From an uncultured Pseudomonas sp. (GTDB taxonomy: Bacteria > Pseudomonadota > Gammaproteobacteria > Pseudomonadales > Pseudomonadaceae): 64,000 nt of DNA. Below are positions 18,747 to 27,839 of this stretch, piece by piece (positions within the stretch are counted from its first letter, which is position 1; each line of letters starts with the position of its first letter). The translations under genes and the position numbers were made by a program. The DNA is taken from NCBI RefSeq assembly GCF_913777995.1, contig NZ_CAJYVE010000034.1, forward strand, positions 124,001-188,000, read 5' to 3'. The notes beneath the pieces are model-generated. The model did not search any database, was not told where the DNA came from, and saw only the letters and a list, made by a program, of their open reading frames with translations.

Positions 18747-19337
18747 TCAGGCCTGGCCGCCAAACACGTCGCTCAGGTGCTGCTCGTAACGTTGCACGTC
18801 GGCTTCGATGTTCGGGCGTTTCATCACGTCCACCGCCAGGAAGGTCGGCAGCGGCTGCATGCCGAGGAACTGGTTGGCCTTGTGGAACGGGAAGTACACC
18901 GCGTCCACGCCCTTGGCTTCGAAGAAATCGGTAGGGTCGTCGAACGCCTGTTGCGGGGCGTTCCAGGTCAGCGACAACATGTAGCGCTTGCCGTGCAACA
19001 GGCCGCCACTGCCGTATTTCTGCGAAGCGTCGGAGCGGGTGCGGCCATCGTTGGCGTACAGGCTGCCGTGGCCTTCGGTGAACACTTCGTCGATGTACTT
19101 CTTCACCGTCCAGGGTGCGCCCATCCACCAGCCGGGCATCTGCCACACCACCACATCGGCCCAGAGGATCTTCTGCACTTCCTCGGCCACGTCGTAGCCG
19201 CCGTCGATGAAGGATTCCTTCACGTCGAAACCGGCGCGGTCCATGTGCGCCACGGCGGTTTCGTGCAGGGTGGCGTTGTAGCGGCCGTTGGAATGGGCGA
19301 AGGCTTTGCCGCCATTGATGAACAGGATCTTTTGCAT
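18747..19337 (-). CDS. mdaB: NAD(P)H:quinone oxidoreductase, MdaB-like flavodoxin fold
   Basis: 196 residues. An FAD/FMN quinone reductase that makes two-electron reductions of quinones and thereby limits redox cycling. The N-terminal KILFINGGKAFAHSNGRYN flavin phosphate-binding region and the WQMPGWWMGAPWTVKKYIDEV block are characteristic of MdaB. The ATG (MQKILF) is the family start and has GAGGTCATTCAC before it; the longer frame to 19451 is not supported. Divergent from an ABM monooxygenase (19516), which may handle the quinol product. Confidence 0.85.
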   Translation of the reverse strand: MQKILFINGGKAFAHSNGRYNATLHETAVAHMDRAGFDVKESFIDGGYDVAEEVQKILWADVVVWQMPGWWMGAPWTVKKYIDEVFTEGHGSLYANDGRTRSDASQKYGSGGLLHGKRYMLSLTWNAPQQAFDDPTDFFEAKGVDAVYFPFHKANQFLGMQPLPTFLAVDVMKRPNIEADVQRYEQHLSDVFGGQA

Positions 19338-19515
19338 GTGAATGACCTCGGTCTGTCTGCCCGCCTGCGGGCGTCGATAAGCAATGGGGCGCAGAGTAGA
19401 CAGCCGAGCGCGGCGGACCAAGAGGACCGGCGGCAAATGACTTTTGAGCAATAGTCACGAATAGGCGCTTGATTAGTGAATTACCATTCAAGGCTTTCCT
19501 GATCTGGAGATCACC

Positions 19516-19851
19516 ATGAGCGAACCTGTCAGCTTCATCCTCCACGCCTACACACGCCCGGAAAAATCCGCCGAATTCGAAGCGCTGTTCCGTGGTCACC
19601 TGGCTGCCAGCCGCCAGGAGCCGGGCTGCATCCAGTACCACATGCTGCGCGACCGTGAAGACCCGACCCTGTTCATCTTCTTCGAAACCTGGGCAAGCCA
19701 GGCCGACCTGGACGTGCACTCGGCGCTGCCGCACATGAAGGCGTTCTTCGAACAGCGCATGGACTACCTGACCCGCGACTTCGAATTTCGCTTCGTCAGC
19801 GCACTCAACCCTGCACCAGCAGATGCAGCCCCAACCCAGCCATACCGATGA
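19516..19851 (+). CDS. Antibiotic-biosynthesis-monooxygenase (ABM) domain protein, putative quinol monooxygenase
   Basis: 111 residues, a dimeric alpha-beta barrel ABM protein of the YgiN/LsrG kind. Typical blocks are HLAASRQEPGCIQYHMLRD and FFETWASQADLDVHSALPHMKAF. GGAG stands seven bases before the ATG. It faces away from mdaB, so the two may be co-regulated from the shared 180-base region. Its last 47 bases overlap the 3' end of the TSUP permease gene on the other strand, an unusually large convergent overlap. Confidence 0.82.
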   Translation: MSEPVSFILHAYTRPEKSAEFEALFRGHLAASRQEPGCIQYHMLRDREDPTLFIFFETWASQADLDVHSALPHMKAFFEQRMDYLTRDFEFRFVSALNPAPADAAPTQPYR

Positions 19852-20569
19852 AGAACACCCGCTTGAACAGCGCCGCGCTGATGCGCTGACGCAGCCATTG
19901 GCCGGCCAGCATGCCCAGCAGTGCGGGCAGCAGGGCCAGCCAGGACGCGCCCAGCTCGGCGCCCCCCAACGCGCCGTTACCGGCCAGCCCGGCCGCCAGC
20001 GCCAGGGTCGAGACGCTGAACGACAGGCCCAACGCCTGCACCAGTTGGTTACGCTCCAGGCCCAGCGCCTGCAGGTAAGGCACCGCCGGAATCACGAACA
20101 CGCCGGTGGCCGAAGTCACCAAGCCGGTCAGCAAGCCACACAGCGGACCCAGCCAGTACTCGACACGCGCCGACACCCGCAGCGTCGGCATCGCCAGGCC
20201 GCTCAACGCATAGAGCAACAGTGCCGCGCCCAGTGCACGGGTCATCGCCGCGCCGCCGACATCCCCCAGCCACCAGGCACCGAGCAGGGTCCCGGCGGCG
20301 ATCATCAGCAGCATCGGCCACAGGCGCTGCAACAGGGCTCGCAAGCCACCGCCGTTGGCCAGCTGCCAGATGTTGGTGACGGTAGACGGGATGATCAGCA
20401 GCGCCGCTGCCTGCGCCGGTGCCATGGCCAGGCCCAGCATGCCCATGGCCACGGTGGGCAGGCCCAGGCCGATCACCCCCTTGACCGTACCGGCCAGCAG
20501 GAAGGTGACGATCACCAGGGCACTCAAGCCCCAGCCCAGTTGCTGATAGAAATCGATGAGTGTGTTCAT
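19805..20569 (-). CDS. TSUP (TauE/SafE) family permease
   Basis: 254 residues with about eight membrane helices. The TSUP family exports or imports small sulfur-containing or organic anions (sulfite, sulfoacetate and similar). The glycine-rich ends LLAGTVKGVIGLGLPTVAMG and GLLTGLVTSATGVFVIPAVPYLQALGL are the family repeats. The ATG (MNTLIDFYQQ) is preceded by a GGGGG-like site; the frame remains open to 20617. It is divergent from a LysR gene (20672), which probably regulates it. The C-terminal 15 codons overlap the ABM gene. Confidence 0.85.
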   Translation of the reverse strand: MNTLIDFYQQLGWGLSALVIVTFLLAGTVKGVIGLGLPTVAMGMLGLAMAPAQAAALLIIPSTVTNIWQLANGGGLRALLQRLWPMLLMIAAGTLLGAWWLGDVGGAAMTRALGAALLLYALSGLAMPTLRVSARVEYWLGPLCGLLTGLVTSATGVFVIPAVPYLQALGLERNQLVQALGLSFSVSTLALAAGLAGNGALGGAELGASWLALLPALLGMLAGQWLRQRISAALFKRVFFIGMAGLGLHLLVQG

Positions 20570-20671
20570 GGGGGTGAGCATGATCGAGTCGGCCGACATT
20601 GAAAATCTGCCATACACTCAGGCAGCCTTCGGCACAGACAGAGGCTGGTTCCCACAAGGTATCGACTGACC

Positions 20672-21577
20672 ATGCATTTCGACCTCACCGACCTGCGGCT
20701 TTTCCTCAACATCCTGGAAACCGGCAATATCACCGCCGGCGCGCAGCGCAGCCACCTGTCGCTGGCCTCGGCCAGCGCCCGCGTGCGCGCCATGGAAGAC
20801 TCGCTGCACAGCCCGTTGCTGCTGCGCGAACGGCGCGGGGTGATACCAACGCCAGCGGGCCAGGCACTGGGCCGGCATGCACGGCTGATCCTGCAGCAGG
20901 TCGAGCGCCTGCAGGACGACCTGGCCGACTACGCCCGAGGCTTCAAGGGTCAGGTGCGCCTGCTGTGCAACACTTCGACCCTCAGCGAGCACTTGCCCGA
21001 GCCACTGGCGGACTTTCTCGCCGAGCACCCGCATGTCGACATCGACCTGCAGGAGCAACCCAGCCTGCGCATTCTGCATGCGCTGCGCCACGGCAGCGCC
21101 GACCTGGGCATCATCACCGACGCGGTGGACGCCAGTGACCTGCAGACCCGCGCTTTTCGCGCCGACCCGTTGACCCTGCTGATTCCTCCAGGGCATCCGT
21201 TGCAGGCAAACGCCAGCCTTCGCTTCAGCCAGACCCTCGACCACGAGTTCGTTGCCCTGGCGGCCAGCAGCGCCCTGGGTATCTACCTGGAGGAGCAGGC
21301 CCTGCACAGCGGCAAGCGCCTGCGCATCCGCGTGCGCGCCGAGGGCTTCGATGGGGTGATGCGCATGGTCGCCCACGGCGCCGGGCTGGGCATCGTGCCG
21401 CAGGCGGCGGTGCGACGCTGGGCGGGAGCACGGACCTTCGAAGCCGTGCCTCTGGCGGATGCCTGGGCCAACCGCCAATTGCTGCTGTGCGCCAACGACT
21501 TCGCCGCCCTGCCCGGCTACGTCCGGCAACTGGTGGAGGCCCTGGCCGCTGCGGATGAACGCGCTGCCGGAGAATGA
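20672..21577 (+). CDS. LysR-family transcriptional regulator
   Basis: 301 residues with the LysR helix-turn-helix at about 3-62 (TGNITAGAQRSHLSLASASARVRAME) and an effector domain to about 290. Divergent from the TSUP permease, the classical arrangement in which the LysR protein controls both itself and the transporter. The start has AAGGT about ten bases upstream. A REP pair begins four bases after the stop. Confidence 0.92.
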   Translation: MHFDLTDLRLFLNILETGNITAGAQRSHLSLASASARVRAMEDSLHSPLLLRERRGVIPTPAGQALGRHARLILQQVERLQDDLADYARGFKGQVRLLCNTSTLSEHLPEPLADFLAEHPHVDIDLQEQPSLRILHALRHGSADLGIITDAVDASDLQTRAFRADPLTLLIPPGHPLQANASLRFSQTLDHEFVALAASSALGIYLEEQALHSGKRLRIRVRAEGFDGVMRMVAHGAGLGIVPQAAVRRWAGARTFEAVPLADAWANRQLLLCANDFAALPGYVRQLVEALAAADERAAGE

Positions 21578-21580
21578 CAG

Positions 21581-21669
21581 GTGGGAGCGGCTTTAGCCGC
21601 GAAAGCGCCAGGAAACTCACTGCATCTGTTATGAACAGGCGGTCACTTCGCGGCTGAAGCCGCTCCTAC
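21581..21669. repeat. REP pair with conserved spacer (copy 2)
   Basis: Starts GTGGGAGCGGCTTTAGCCGC and ends GCGGCTGAAGCCGCTCCTAC around the same spacer core as near 2.2 kb (TTCACTGCATCTGTTATGAA). A boundary-like CGAACAGTATTGG follows at 21690-21702. It lies directly behind the LysR stop. Confidence 0.85.
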
Positions 21670-21702
21670 CCGGCCGCAAAACGCTTGATCGAACAGTATT
21701 GG

Positions 21703-21879
21703 CTTCAGCCGGGATGGCGGCCTGCTGCTCAATAGGCAGTCGTGGCGTGGTTACTTCGGCAGACAAAAAACGCTAGCTCTAAGACGTTTCCTACAGCCGT
21801 TTCGCTTTATTTCGAGGGGTATTTCCGAGAGAATCCAGAGCGCTTGCGTGGGCAAATTTCGGACACTAGGCTGCGTTCG
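21703..21879. promoter_or_regulatory. A/T-richer region upstream of the structured RNA candidate
   Basis: No gene seen. The stretch contains TTTCGCTTTATTTCGAGGGG and is poorer in G+C than its flanks; it probably holds the promoter of the transcript that carries the RNA at 21880-22071 and the small gene at 22081. No confident hexamers. Confidence 0.4.
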
Positions 21880-22071
21880 TCGCTGAAAACCCAGCGATCG
21901 GGTTTAGCAGCCCGGTGAGATACGTGCGACACGCAAGCAGCCTGTCATGGCGGCTTCGCGTGGGGCACCCTTGGGTGCGCCGGTCTTTCGCATGTTCTCC
22001 CGGTCTGCTAACCCGCGTCGAAGCCGCCACCCTTGCTCGTTTAGCGGCGGGCAGGCGGTGGCCCAACCGAG
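21880..22071 (+). ncRNA. Structured 5' leader RNA candidate before a DUF3077-like gene
   Basis: A closing stem pairs GGGTTTAGCAG (21900-21910) with CTGCTAACCC (22005-22014), one bulged base, about 95 bases apart. Inside is the perfect hairpin GCACCC-TT-GGGTGC (21965-21978). A second long hairpin follows: GCCACC (22026-22031) with GGTGGC (22057-22062), continued inward by CTTGCTCG with CGGGCAGG (22032-22039 and 22048-22055) using G-U pairs, loop TTTAGCGG. I recall very similar sequence in front of related small genes in other pseudomonads, which would argue for a conserved cis-acting RNA; this needs a covariance search. Confidence 0.6.
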
Positions 22072-22080
22072 TAACTTGCG

Positions 22081-22284
22081 ATGAAGAAGATAGTCCCCGA
22101 TCCACCCAGCCTCGAAGACTCCCTGGTGCATGTCCTCAACGTGCTGCGCAGCGCCGCAGCCACCGCCTACGAATGCGCCGACGGCCTCAGCGGCCAGCAG
22201 CGCGACCTGGCGTTTTCCACCCACCACCTGATCGAGCTGGCGCAGTCGCTGCTGAATCACACCCTCGATCGCCTGGACGCCTGA
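22081..22284 (+). CDS. Small helical protein, DUF3077/DUF6124-like
   Basis: 67 residues without signal peptide. The main part (EDSLVHVLNVLRSAAATAYECADGLSGQQRDLAF... ELAQSLLNHTLD) is a helical hairpin typical of a Pseudomonas family of small proteins that occur in many copies per genome; function unknown. This copy is shorter than those I recall (about 90-120 residues), lacking a middle linker. The ATG has no good ribosome-binding site (only GAG ten bases upstream), and the region before it is highly structured, suggesting translation is controlled by the leader RNA. Confidence 0.68.
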   Translation: MKKIVPDPPSLEDSLVHVLNVLRSAAATAYECADGLSGQQRDLAFSTHHLIELAQSLLNHTLDRLDA

Positions 22285-22397
22285 CGCCCAGGCTGCCCGG
22301 AATTCAGGCTCGCTGCCACACGCGTTCGGCCATACTCGCGAACATCCGCAGACCGAGCCTGTCTCAATTCTCCCGTTTCCCTGCCCCAGGACGCCTC

Positions 22398-23093
22398 ATG
22401 GACATTCCGGAAATCAAACGCCGCCTGGCCAGGCCAGCCACCCGATTCAGCGTCGGCGGTTTTCGCCCCACCTACGCGCGCGAGGAAAGCTGGTTGGGCC
22501 GGGTGTCGCTGTACCGCCCGGACGAAGACCTGCCGGTGAACAGGGCGGGCAAGACCCTGCACCCCTATGCGCAGTTCTACCTGCCCGCCCTGCCCTGGGT
22601 CAGCCCGATGCTCGACAGCGTGAAGGTGCTGACCCTGTTCGTCGCCTGGCCATTTCCGCGCCCCGAAGAAGACATGGGCGATAACTGGCTGATCCGCGAA
22701 TACCGCGACCTCGACGAACTGGTGGAAAAGGACCTCTCGGCCCCGGATGCCTTCCTCAAGCCCTTCCCGCTCAGCGCCAGCCTGGTCGAGGAAGACTACC
22801 CGCTGTGGGATGGCGGCGGCGTGCCGCGGGCGGTGGAAGACGCCGTACTGGCGCTGGAGCACGCCGGCACCATCAGCTGCTACTACGACCTCACCACCCA
22901 CTGCTACGAGCACAAGATCGGCGGCTACCCGTCGTTCTGCCAGTCTGGCATCGAGCCGCTGGATGACTACGAGTTCGTCTTCCAGATTTCCACCGACGAC
23001 AAGATCCAGCTCAACGTGGTGGACAACGGCAGCCTGATGTTCTGGAAGCACAAGACCACCGGCGACTGGTTCCTGTACTACGACTTCTACTGA
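22398..23093 (+). CDS. DUF1963-like (YwqG-type) protein
   Basis: 231 residues, soluble, unknown role. The pattern of Trp, Tyr and Asp ([62 protein letters not shown]) fits the YwqG/DUF1963 family, in which HKIGGYPxFxQ is a hallmark. AGGA lies seven bases before the ATG. The frame runs open far upstream to 21915 but that part is the structured RNA and the small gene, so the internal ATG is right. It ends seven bases inside the convergent mnmH gene. Confidence 0.78.
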   Translation: MDIPEIKRRLARPATRFSVGGFRPTYAREESWLGRVSLYRPDEDLPVNRAGKTLHPYAQFYLPALPWVSPMLDSVKVLTLFVAWPFPRPEEDMGDNWLIREYRDLDELVEKDLSAPDAFLKPFPLSASLVEEDYPLWDGGGVPRAVEDAVLALEHAGTISCYYDLTTHCYEHKIGGYPSFCQSGIEPLDDYEFVFQISTDDKIQLNVVDNGSLMFWKHKTTGDWFLYYDFY

Positions 23094-24181
23094 GGCCGGC
23101 GCGCCAGCAGGTATTCCACCACTGCCTGTTGATCGCCGACGAACTCGATGCGTTCGGCCTTGCTGTCGCGCTGGTAGGCGTACATCGGGTCGTAGTACTC
23201 GCGCAGCAGGCCCTCGATCCAGGCCCGGTGCAGGTCCACCGCGCCGCTGCGCCGCTGCTCGTCGAGCGCCGCCTGCATCAGCGCCAGCAGACGCTGGTGA
23301 CGCTCGCCGCCCAGGCGCTTGCGAATGTTGTCCAGGCTCTGGCACAGGCGCTGGGCAAAGGCCTCGAAGCCTGTTTCGCCGTGCAGCGCGACGAACTCGG
23401 CGCACAGGTTGGTCACGTAGTCGCGCAGGATGCGCTCGACACGGCTGTCGAAGCGGTCCTCCAGCCACACCAGCGGGTACTGCTGCATACCCTGGTGCAG
23501 CTCCAGCGGCACGTTGCAGCTGCCGACGATGCGGCCCTCGTCTTCCAGCACGAACTGGCCGATGCCGGCGTGGCGCTTCTTGAGCAGGTCGATGGCCAGA
23601 CGGTTCTCGAAGTCGATCTGGCTGGGCTGGCCGCTGGCGCGCTTGCCGAAGCTGGAACCGCGATGGTTGGCGTGGCCTTCCAGGTCGAGGTCGTTGGGCA
23701 GGTGCGCCAGCACGTCGGTCTTGCCGGTGCCGGTCATACCGCCCAGCACCACGAAATCGCACTCGCGCACCGTCGCCTGCAGGGTGTCGATGAGGAAGGT
23801 ACGCATGGCCTTGTAGCCGCCGGTCACTCGCGGGTAGTCGACCCCGGCGTCCTTGAGCCACTGCTGGACGATCTGCGAACGCAGGCCGCCTCGGAAGCAG
23901 TACAGATAACCCTCGGGATGCGCCTCGGCGAATGCCGCCCAGGCGGCCAGGCGCTGTTCCTTGATGACGCCGCTGACCAGCCGATGGCCCAGCTCGATGG
24001 CCGCCTGCTGGCCCTGCTGCTTGTAGCAGGTGCCCACGCGCTGGCGCTCGCTGTCGGTCATCAGTGGCAGGTTGACCACGCCGGGGAACGCGCCCTTGGT
24101 GAATTCAACCGGGGCGCGGGTGTCCATCATCGGCACGTCATTGAGGAACAGGCTTGCGTAATCACTGCAGTTGACTGCCAT
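23087..24181 (-). CDS. mnmH: tRNA 2-selenouridine synthase
   Basis: 364 residues (also called SelU/YbbB). It replaces sulfur by selenium in the 2-thiouridine at the wobble position of Lys, Glu and Gln tRNAs through a geranylated intermediate, using selenophosphate. The rhodanese domain (1-135) has the active Cys95 in [12 protein letters not shown]; the P-loop GGMTGTGKT (147-155) opens the C-terminal nucleotide-binding domain. Its ATG overlaps the selD stop by one base (TAATG), so selenophosphate synthase and its consumer are translationally coupled. Confidence 0.94.
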   Translation of the reverse strand: MAVNCSDYASLFLNDVPMMDTRAPVEFTKGAFPGVVNLPLMTDSERQRVGTCYKQQGQQAAIELGHRLVSGVIKEQRLAAWAAFAEAHPEGYLYCFRGGLRSQIVQQWLKDAGVDYPRVTGGYKAMRTFLIDTLQATVRECDFVVLGGMTGTGKTDVLAHLPNDLDLEGHANHRGSSFGKRASGQPSQIDFENRLAIDLLKKRHAGIGQFVLEDEGRIVGSCNVPLELHQGMQQYPLVWLEDRFDSRVERILRDYVTNLCAEFVALHGETGFEAFAQRLCQSLDNIRKRLGGERHQRLLALMQAALDEQRRSGAVDLHRAWIEGLLREYYDPMYAYQRDSKAERIEFVGDQQAVVEYLLARRPQ

Positions 24182-25215
24182 TACCGCACCTCGACCGCAT
24201 GACGCTGTCGCTCGCCCAGGGTGCCGATGGGCGCCAGGTGCAGGCCCAGCTCGGCGGCTACGGCGAGGAACTCGGCCTGCCCGGCCGGGCTGACCGCCAC
24301 CAGCAGCCCGCCGCTGGTCTGTGGGTCGCAGAGCAAGTGCCGCTGTTCCTCGCTGAGCGCGGCGATGCGCTCGCCGTAGCTGTCGAAGTTGCGCTGCGTG
24401 CCGCCCGGCACACAGCCCTCGGCCAGGTAGTGCTCCACGCCCGGCAGGCGCGGTACGGCGGCGTAGTCGAGCTGCGCGGTCAGGCCGGCGCCGTCGGCCA
24501 TCTCCACCAAGTGGCCGAGCAGACCGAAGCCGGTCACGTCGGTCATGGCGGTGACCCCGGCCAGTTTGCCGAAGCGGCTACCGGGCTTGTTCAAGGTGCA
24601 CATCCAGTCGCGGGCCAGGCCCACATCCTGTTCGCGCAGCCTGGCCTTTTTCTCGGCGGTGGTGAGGATGCCGATGCCCAGCGGCTTGGTCAGGTACAGG
24701 GTATCGCCGACCTGGGCGGTGTCGTTACGCTTCATGTGCTGGCGATCGACCACGCCGGTCACCGCCAGGCCGAAAATCGGCTCCGGGGCGTCGATGGAAT
24801 GCCCGCCGGCCAATGGGATACCGGCGGCATCGCACACCGCCCGGCCACCCCGAATCACTTCGCGAGCCACTTCAGGGGGCAGCAGGTTGACCGGCCAGCC
24901 GAGAATGGCGATGGCCATCAACGGGTCGCCGCCCATCGCATAGATGTCACTGATCGCATTGGTGGCGGCAATGCGCCCGAAGTCGAACGGGTCATCGACG
25001 ATGGGCATGAAAAAATCGGTGGTCGAGACCACGCCGCGTTGCTCGTCGAGGGCATACACGGCGGCATCATCGCGCGAGGCGTTACCCACCCACAAGCGCG
25101 GGTCGAGGTTCTGCGCGCCGCTGCCGGCGAGGATCACCTCCAGCACCTTGGGCGAAATCTTGCAGCCGCAGCCGGCACCATGGCTGTATTGGGTCAGACG
25201 GATCGGCTCGTTCAT
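24181..25215 (-). CDS. selD: Selenide, water dikinase (selenophosphate synthase)
   Basis: 344 residues. Makes selenophosphate from selenide and ATP for tRNA selenation and selenoprotein synthesis. The catalytic pair Cys16 and Lys19 is in [11 protein letters not shown]; here a Cys form, not a selenocysteine form. The AIRS-type ATP-binding N-terminal half ([34 protein letters not shown]) and C-terminal half are complete. First gene of a selD-mnmH operon; divergent from a putative selenium-oxyanion importer 160 bases away, which joins uptake and activation of selenium. Confidence 0.95.
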   Translation of the reverse strand: MNEPIRLTQYSHGAGCGCKISPKVLEVILAGSGAQNLDPRLWVGNASRDDAAVYALDEQRGVVSTTDFFMPIVDDPFDFGRIAATNAISDIYAMGGDPLMAIAILGWPVNLLPPEVAREVIRGGRAVCDAAGIPLAGGHSIDAPEPIFGLAVTGVVDRQHMKRNDTAQVGDTLYLTKPLGIGILTTAEKKARLREQDVGLARDWMCTLNKPGSRFGKLAGVTAMTDVTGFGLLGHLVEMADGAGLTAQLDYAAVPRLPGVEHYLAEGCVPGGTQRNFDSYGERIAALSEEQRHLLCDPQTSGGLLVAVSPAGQAEFLAVAAELGLHLAPIGTLGERQRHAVEVR

Positions 25216-25297
25216 CGCAAGGTTCTCGCACAGAGAGGAAACAGGGGGGCGAGTCTAGCAAAAGCCGCCAGGCACTGGCAGGAAGCTGCCAAGGGTC

Positions 25298-25326
25298 GGC
25301 ACAGGGCCAGCCACTTCACCTATAAT
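25298..25326 (+). promoter_or_regulatory. Putative promoter of the selenium-type ABC importer
   Basis: A perfect -10 TATAAT at 25321-25326, 53 bases before the start of the binding-protein gene. The -35 is weak (GGCACA at 25298-25303, spacing 17). Confidence 0.45.
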
Positions 25327-25378
25327 CGCGCCTCGTGCATTCATGCAGCACCGCTGCATCCACCGGAGACGTCCCCCC

Positions 25379-26230
25379 ATGTTCAAGCGCACCCTGGCGC
25401 TGGCCGCCGGCATCGCCCTGGCCTGTTCCGCCCTCACCAGCTTCGCCTCCGACACCTTGCGGGTCTCGGCCATCCCCGACGAAGCGCCCACCGAGCTGTT
25501 GCGCAAGTTCAAGCCTCTGGGGGCTTACCTGGAACAGAAGCTGAACATGAAGGTCGAGTTCGTGCCGGTGGCCGACTACCCGGCGGTGGTCGAGGCGATG
25601 GCCACCGATCGCCTGGACCTGGCCTGGCTGGGCGGTTTCACCTTCGTGCAGCTCAACCTCAAGACCGGCAACGCCGTACCGCTGGTGCAGCGCGAACAGG
25701 ACGCGCGCTTCACCAGCAAATTCATCACCAGCGACCCCAACGTGAAGTCGCTGGCCGACCTCAAGGGCAAGACCTTCGCCTTCGGCTCGATCTCCTCCAC
25801 CTCCGGCAGCCTGATGCCGCGTTATTTCATGCTGCAGGAGCAGATCAAGCCGGAAACCTATTTCAGCCGCGTGGCCTACTCCGGTGCGCATGACGCCACC
25901 GCCGCCTGGGTGCAGGCCGGCAAGGTCGACGCCGGGGTGCTGAACGCCAGCGTGTGGGACAAGCTGGTGGCCAACGGCAAGGTCGACACCAACAAGGTGC
26001 ACGTATTCGCCACCACCCCGACCTACTTCGACTACAACTGGACCGTGCGCGGCACCCTCGACCCGACCCTGGCCGCCAAGATCAAACAGGCCTTCCTCGA
26101 CCTCGACCCGGCCAAGCCGGAAGACAAGGCCATTCTCGACCTGCAGGCGGCCAGCCGCTTCATCGAAACCCGCCCGGAGAACTACAAGAGCCTCGAAGAG
26201 GCCGCCCGCTCCGCCGACCTGCTGAAATGA
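25379..26230 (+). CDS. Putative selenate/phosphonate-type ABC transporter, periplasmic binding protein
   Basis: 283 residues with a signal peptide (about 1-22, ending SFASDT). It is a PhnD-type phosphonate/oxyanion-binding protein (VSAIPDEAPTELLRKFKPLGAYLEQKLNMKVEFVP; DLAWLGGFTFVQ). A subfamily with this sequence type is annotated as a selenate-binding protein when it lies beside selD, exactly the context here. It shares an ATGA with the ATPase gene. Phosphonate or phosphite remain alternatives, since no phn lyase or phosphite genes are near. Confidence 0.8.
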   Translation: MFKRTLALAAGIALACSALTSFASDTLRVSAIPDEAPTELLRKFKPLGAYLEQKLNMKVEFVPVADYPAVVEAMATDRLDLAWLGGFTFVQLNLKTGNAVPLVQREQDARFTSKFITSDPNVKSLADLKGKTFAFGSISSTSGSLMPRYFMLQEQIKPETYFSRVAYSGAHDATAAWVQAGKVDAGVLNASVWDKLVANGKVDTNKVHVFATTPTYFDYNWTVRGTLDPTLAAKIKQAFLDLDPAKPEDKAILDLQAASRFIETRPENYKSLEEAARSADLLK

Positions 26231-27021
26231 CCCTGCGCCTGTCCGCCGTCAGCCTGCGCCATGCCAATGGCACGCAGGCGCTGCGCGACATCGATCTGGT
26301 CATCGGGCGCGGCGAGCAGGTGGCGATCATCGGCCCGTCCGGTGCCGGCAAGTCCAGCCTGCTCAACCTGCTGGCCACCGCGCTGCAGCCCAGCCAGGGC
26401 CAGTTGCAGGTACTCGATACCGCCCCCTGGCAGCTGTCGCCGCGCTTGCGCCAGCGCCTGCGCGCGCACATCGGGTTGATTCACCAGAGCCCGCCCCTGC
26501 CGCCGCGCCAGCGCGTGGTCACCGCGGTGCTGGCCGGACGTCTGGGGCAATGGGGGCTGGCCAAGAGCCTGCTCAACCTAGTGCGCCCACTGGATATCTC
26601 CGGCGCACGCCGGGAACTGGCGCGCCTGGACCTCGGCGAACGCCTCTTCGACCGCTGCCAGCAGCTGTCTGGCGGCCAGTTGCAGCGTGTCGGCATCGCC
26701 CGGGCGCTGTACCAGGCACCGCAACTGCTGCTGGCCGACGAGCCGGTGAGCGCCATGGACCCGCGCCTGGCCGAGCATACCCTCGGCCTGCTGGGTCGGT
26801 ATGCCGCCGAGCAGCAGGTCACGCTGGTGGTCAGCCTGCATGCCGTGGAGCTGGCCCTGGCGCACTTTCCGCGGATCATCGGGGTGCGTGAAGGCCGCGT
26901 GCTGTTCGACCTGCCGGCCGCCGCCGTAGACCGTCAACGCCTCGATGCCCTGTACGCCAACGAACAACTGGGCAATACCCCGCCTGCCGCACCGCAGGCC
27001 AACTGGGCACCGCGATGCTGA
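26227..27021 (+). CDS. Putative selenate/phosphonate-type ABC transporter, ATP-binding protein
   Basis: 264 residues, PhnC-like ABC ATPase. Walker A GPSGAGKSS, signature LSGGQLQRV, Walker B LLLADEPVSAMD and the switch histidine (SLHAVELAL) are intact. The ATG overlaps the stop of the binding-protein gene (ATGA), which fixes the start although the frame is open further upstream. Energises the two permeases that follow. Confidence 0.85.
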   Translation: MTLRLSAVSLRHANGTQALRDIDLVIGRGEQVAIIGPSGAGKSSLLNLLATALQPSQGQLQVLDTAPWQLSPRLRQRLRAHIGLIHQSPPLPPRQRVVTAVLAGRLGQWGLAKSLLNLVRPLDISGARRELARLDLGERLFDRCQQLSGGQLQRVGIARALYQAPQLLLADEPVSAMDPRLAEHTLGLLGRYAAEQQVTLVVSLHAVELALAHFPRIIGVREGRVLFDLPAAAVDRQRLDALYANEQLGNTPPAAPQANWAPRC

Positions 27022-27839
27022 GCACGCCGCACCGCGACCCGGCTGCGCTGCCGCGCCTGTTGCTGACCCTGCTGGCCTTGCTGCTGATCTGGCCGGGCAT
27101 CCGCCTGGCAGAGTTGAATCCGGCGGTGCTGCTGCAAGCGGACAACCTGCGCACCATGGGCGGCTTCGTCGGCGACTTCTGGCCGCCGGCTCACGACTGC
27201 GACTTTCTCACCCTGTTGCTCAATGCCACCTTGCAGACCCTGGCCATCGCCACTGCCGGCATGGCCCTGGCGCTGCTGCTGGCGGTACCGGCCAGCCTGT
27301 TGGCCAGCCAAGCCCTGTCGCTTTCCGCCGCCGCCCAGGGCCGCCCGCGAATGCTCGGGCAGTGGGTGCGCTGGCCAGTTCGTGGCCTGTTGATTTTCCT
27401 GCGCAGCGTGCCAGAGATCGTCTGGGCCTTGCTGTTCGTGCGCGGCGTGGGCCTGGGCCCGACTGCCGGGGTGCTGGCCATTGCCATCACCTATGCCGGC
27501 ATGCTCGGCAAGGTCTATGCGGAAATCTACGAATCGGTGGAGCAGCGCCCAGCCCAGGCGCTGATGCAGTCCGGCGCCGGACGGCTGAGTGCCTGGCTGT
27601 ACGGCATTCTGCCCAACGCTGCCGCCGAGCTGACCTCCTACACGGTGTATCGCTGGGAATGTGCGGTGCGCGCCTCGGTGGTGATGGGCTTCGTCGGGGC
27701 CGGCGGCCTGGGCCAGCAGATCGATGTGTCGATGCGCATGTTCGCCGGGGCGGAAGTGGCCAGCATGCTGCTCACCTTTCTGCTCCTGGTGCTGCTGGCC
27801 GATCAGCTCAGCCGTGTGCTGCGCGGGAGGTTCACATGA
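27015..27839 (+). CDS. Putative selenate/phosphonate-type ABC transporter, permease 1
   Basis: 274 residues, PhnE-like, with about six membrane helices and an EAA-type coupling loop (VEQRPAQALMQSGAGRLSAWLYGILPNAAAE). Overlaps the ATPase gene by seven bases. The GFVGAGGLGQQIDVSMRMF stretch is characteristic of phosphonate/oxyanion importers. Confidence 0.83.
   Translation: MLSTPHRDPAALPRLLLTLLALLLIWPGIRLAELNPAVLLQADNLRTMGGFVGDFWPPAHDCDFLTLLLNATLQTLAIATAGMALALLLAVPASLLASQALSLSAAAQGRPRMLGQWVRWPVRGLLIFLRSVPEIVWALLFVRGVGLGPTAGVLAIAITYAGMLGKVYAEIYESVEQRPAQALMQSGAGRLSAWLYGILPNAAAELTSYTVYRWECAVRASVVMGFVGAGGLGQQIDVSMRMFAGAEVASMLLTFLLLVLLADQLSRVLRGRFT

Noticed and set aside
21703..22080. Selenocysteine tRNA gene near the selD block
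   Set aside because: Searched by eye for the long variable arm and CCA-like end; the stems found are arranged differently and precede a protein gene directly.
21915..22397. Upstream extension of the DUF1963-like gene through the structured RNA region
   Set aside because: Overlaps the small DUF3077-like gene in another frame and the paired RNA; the ATG at 22398 has its own ribosome site.
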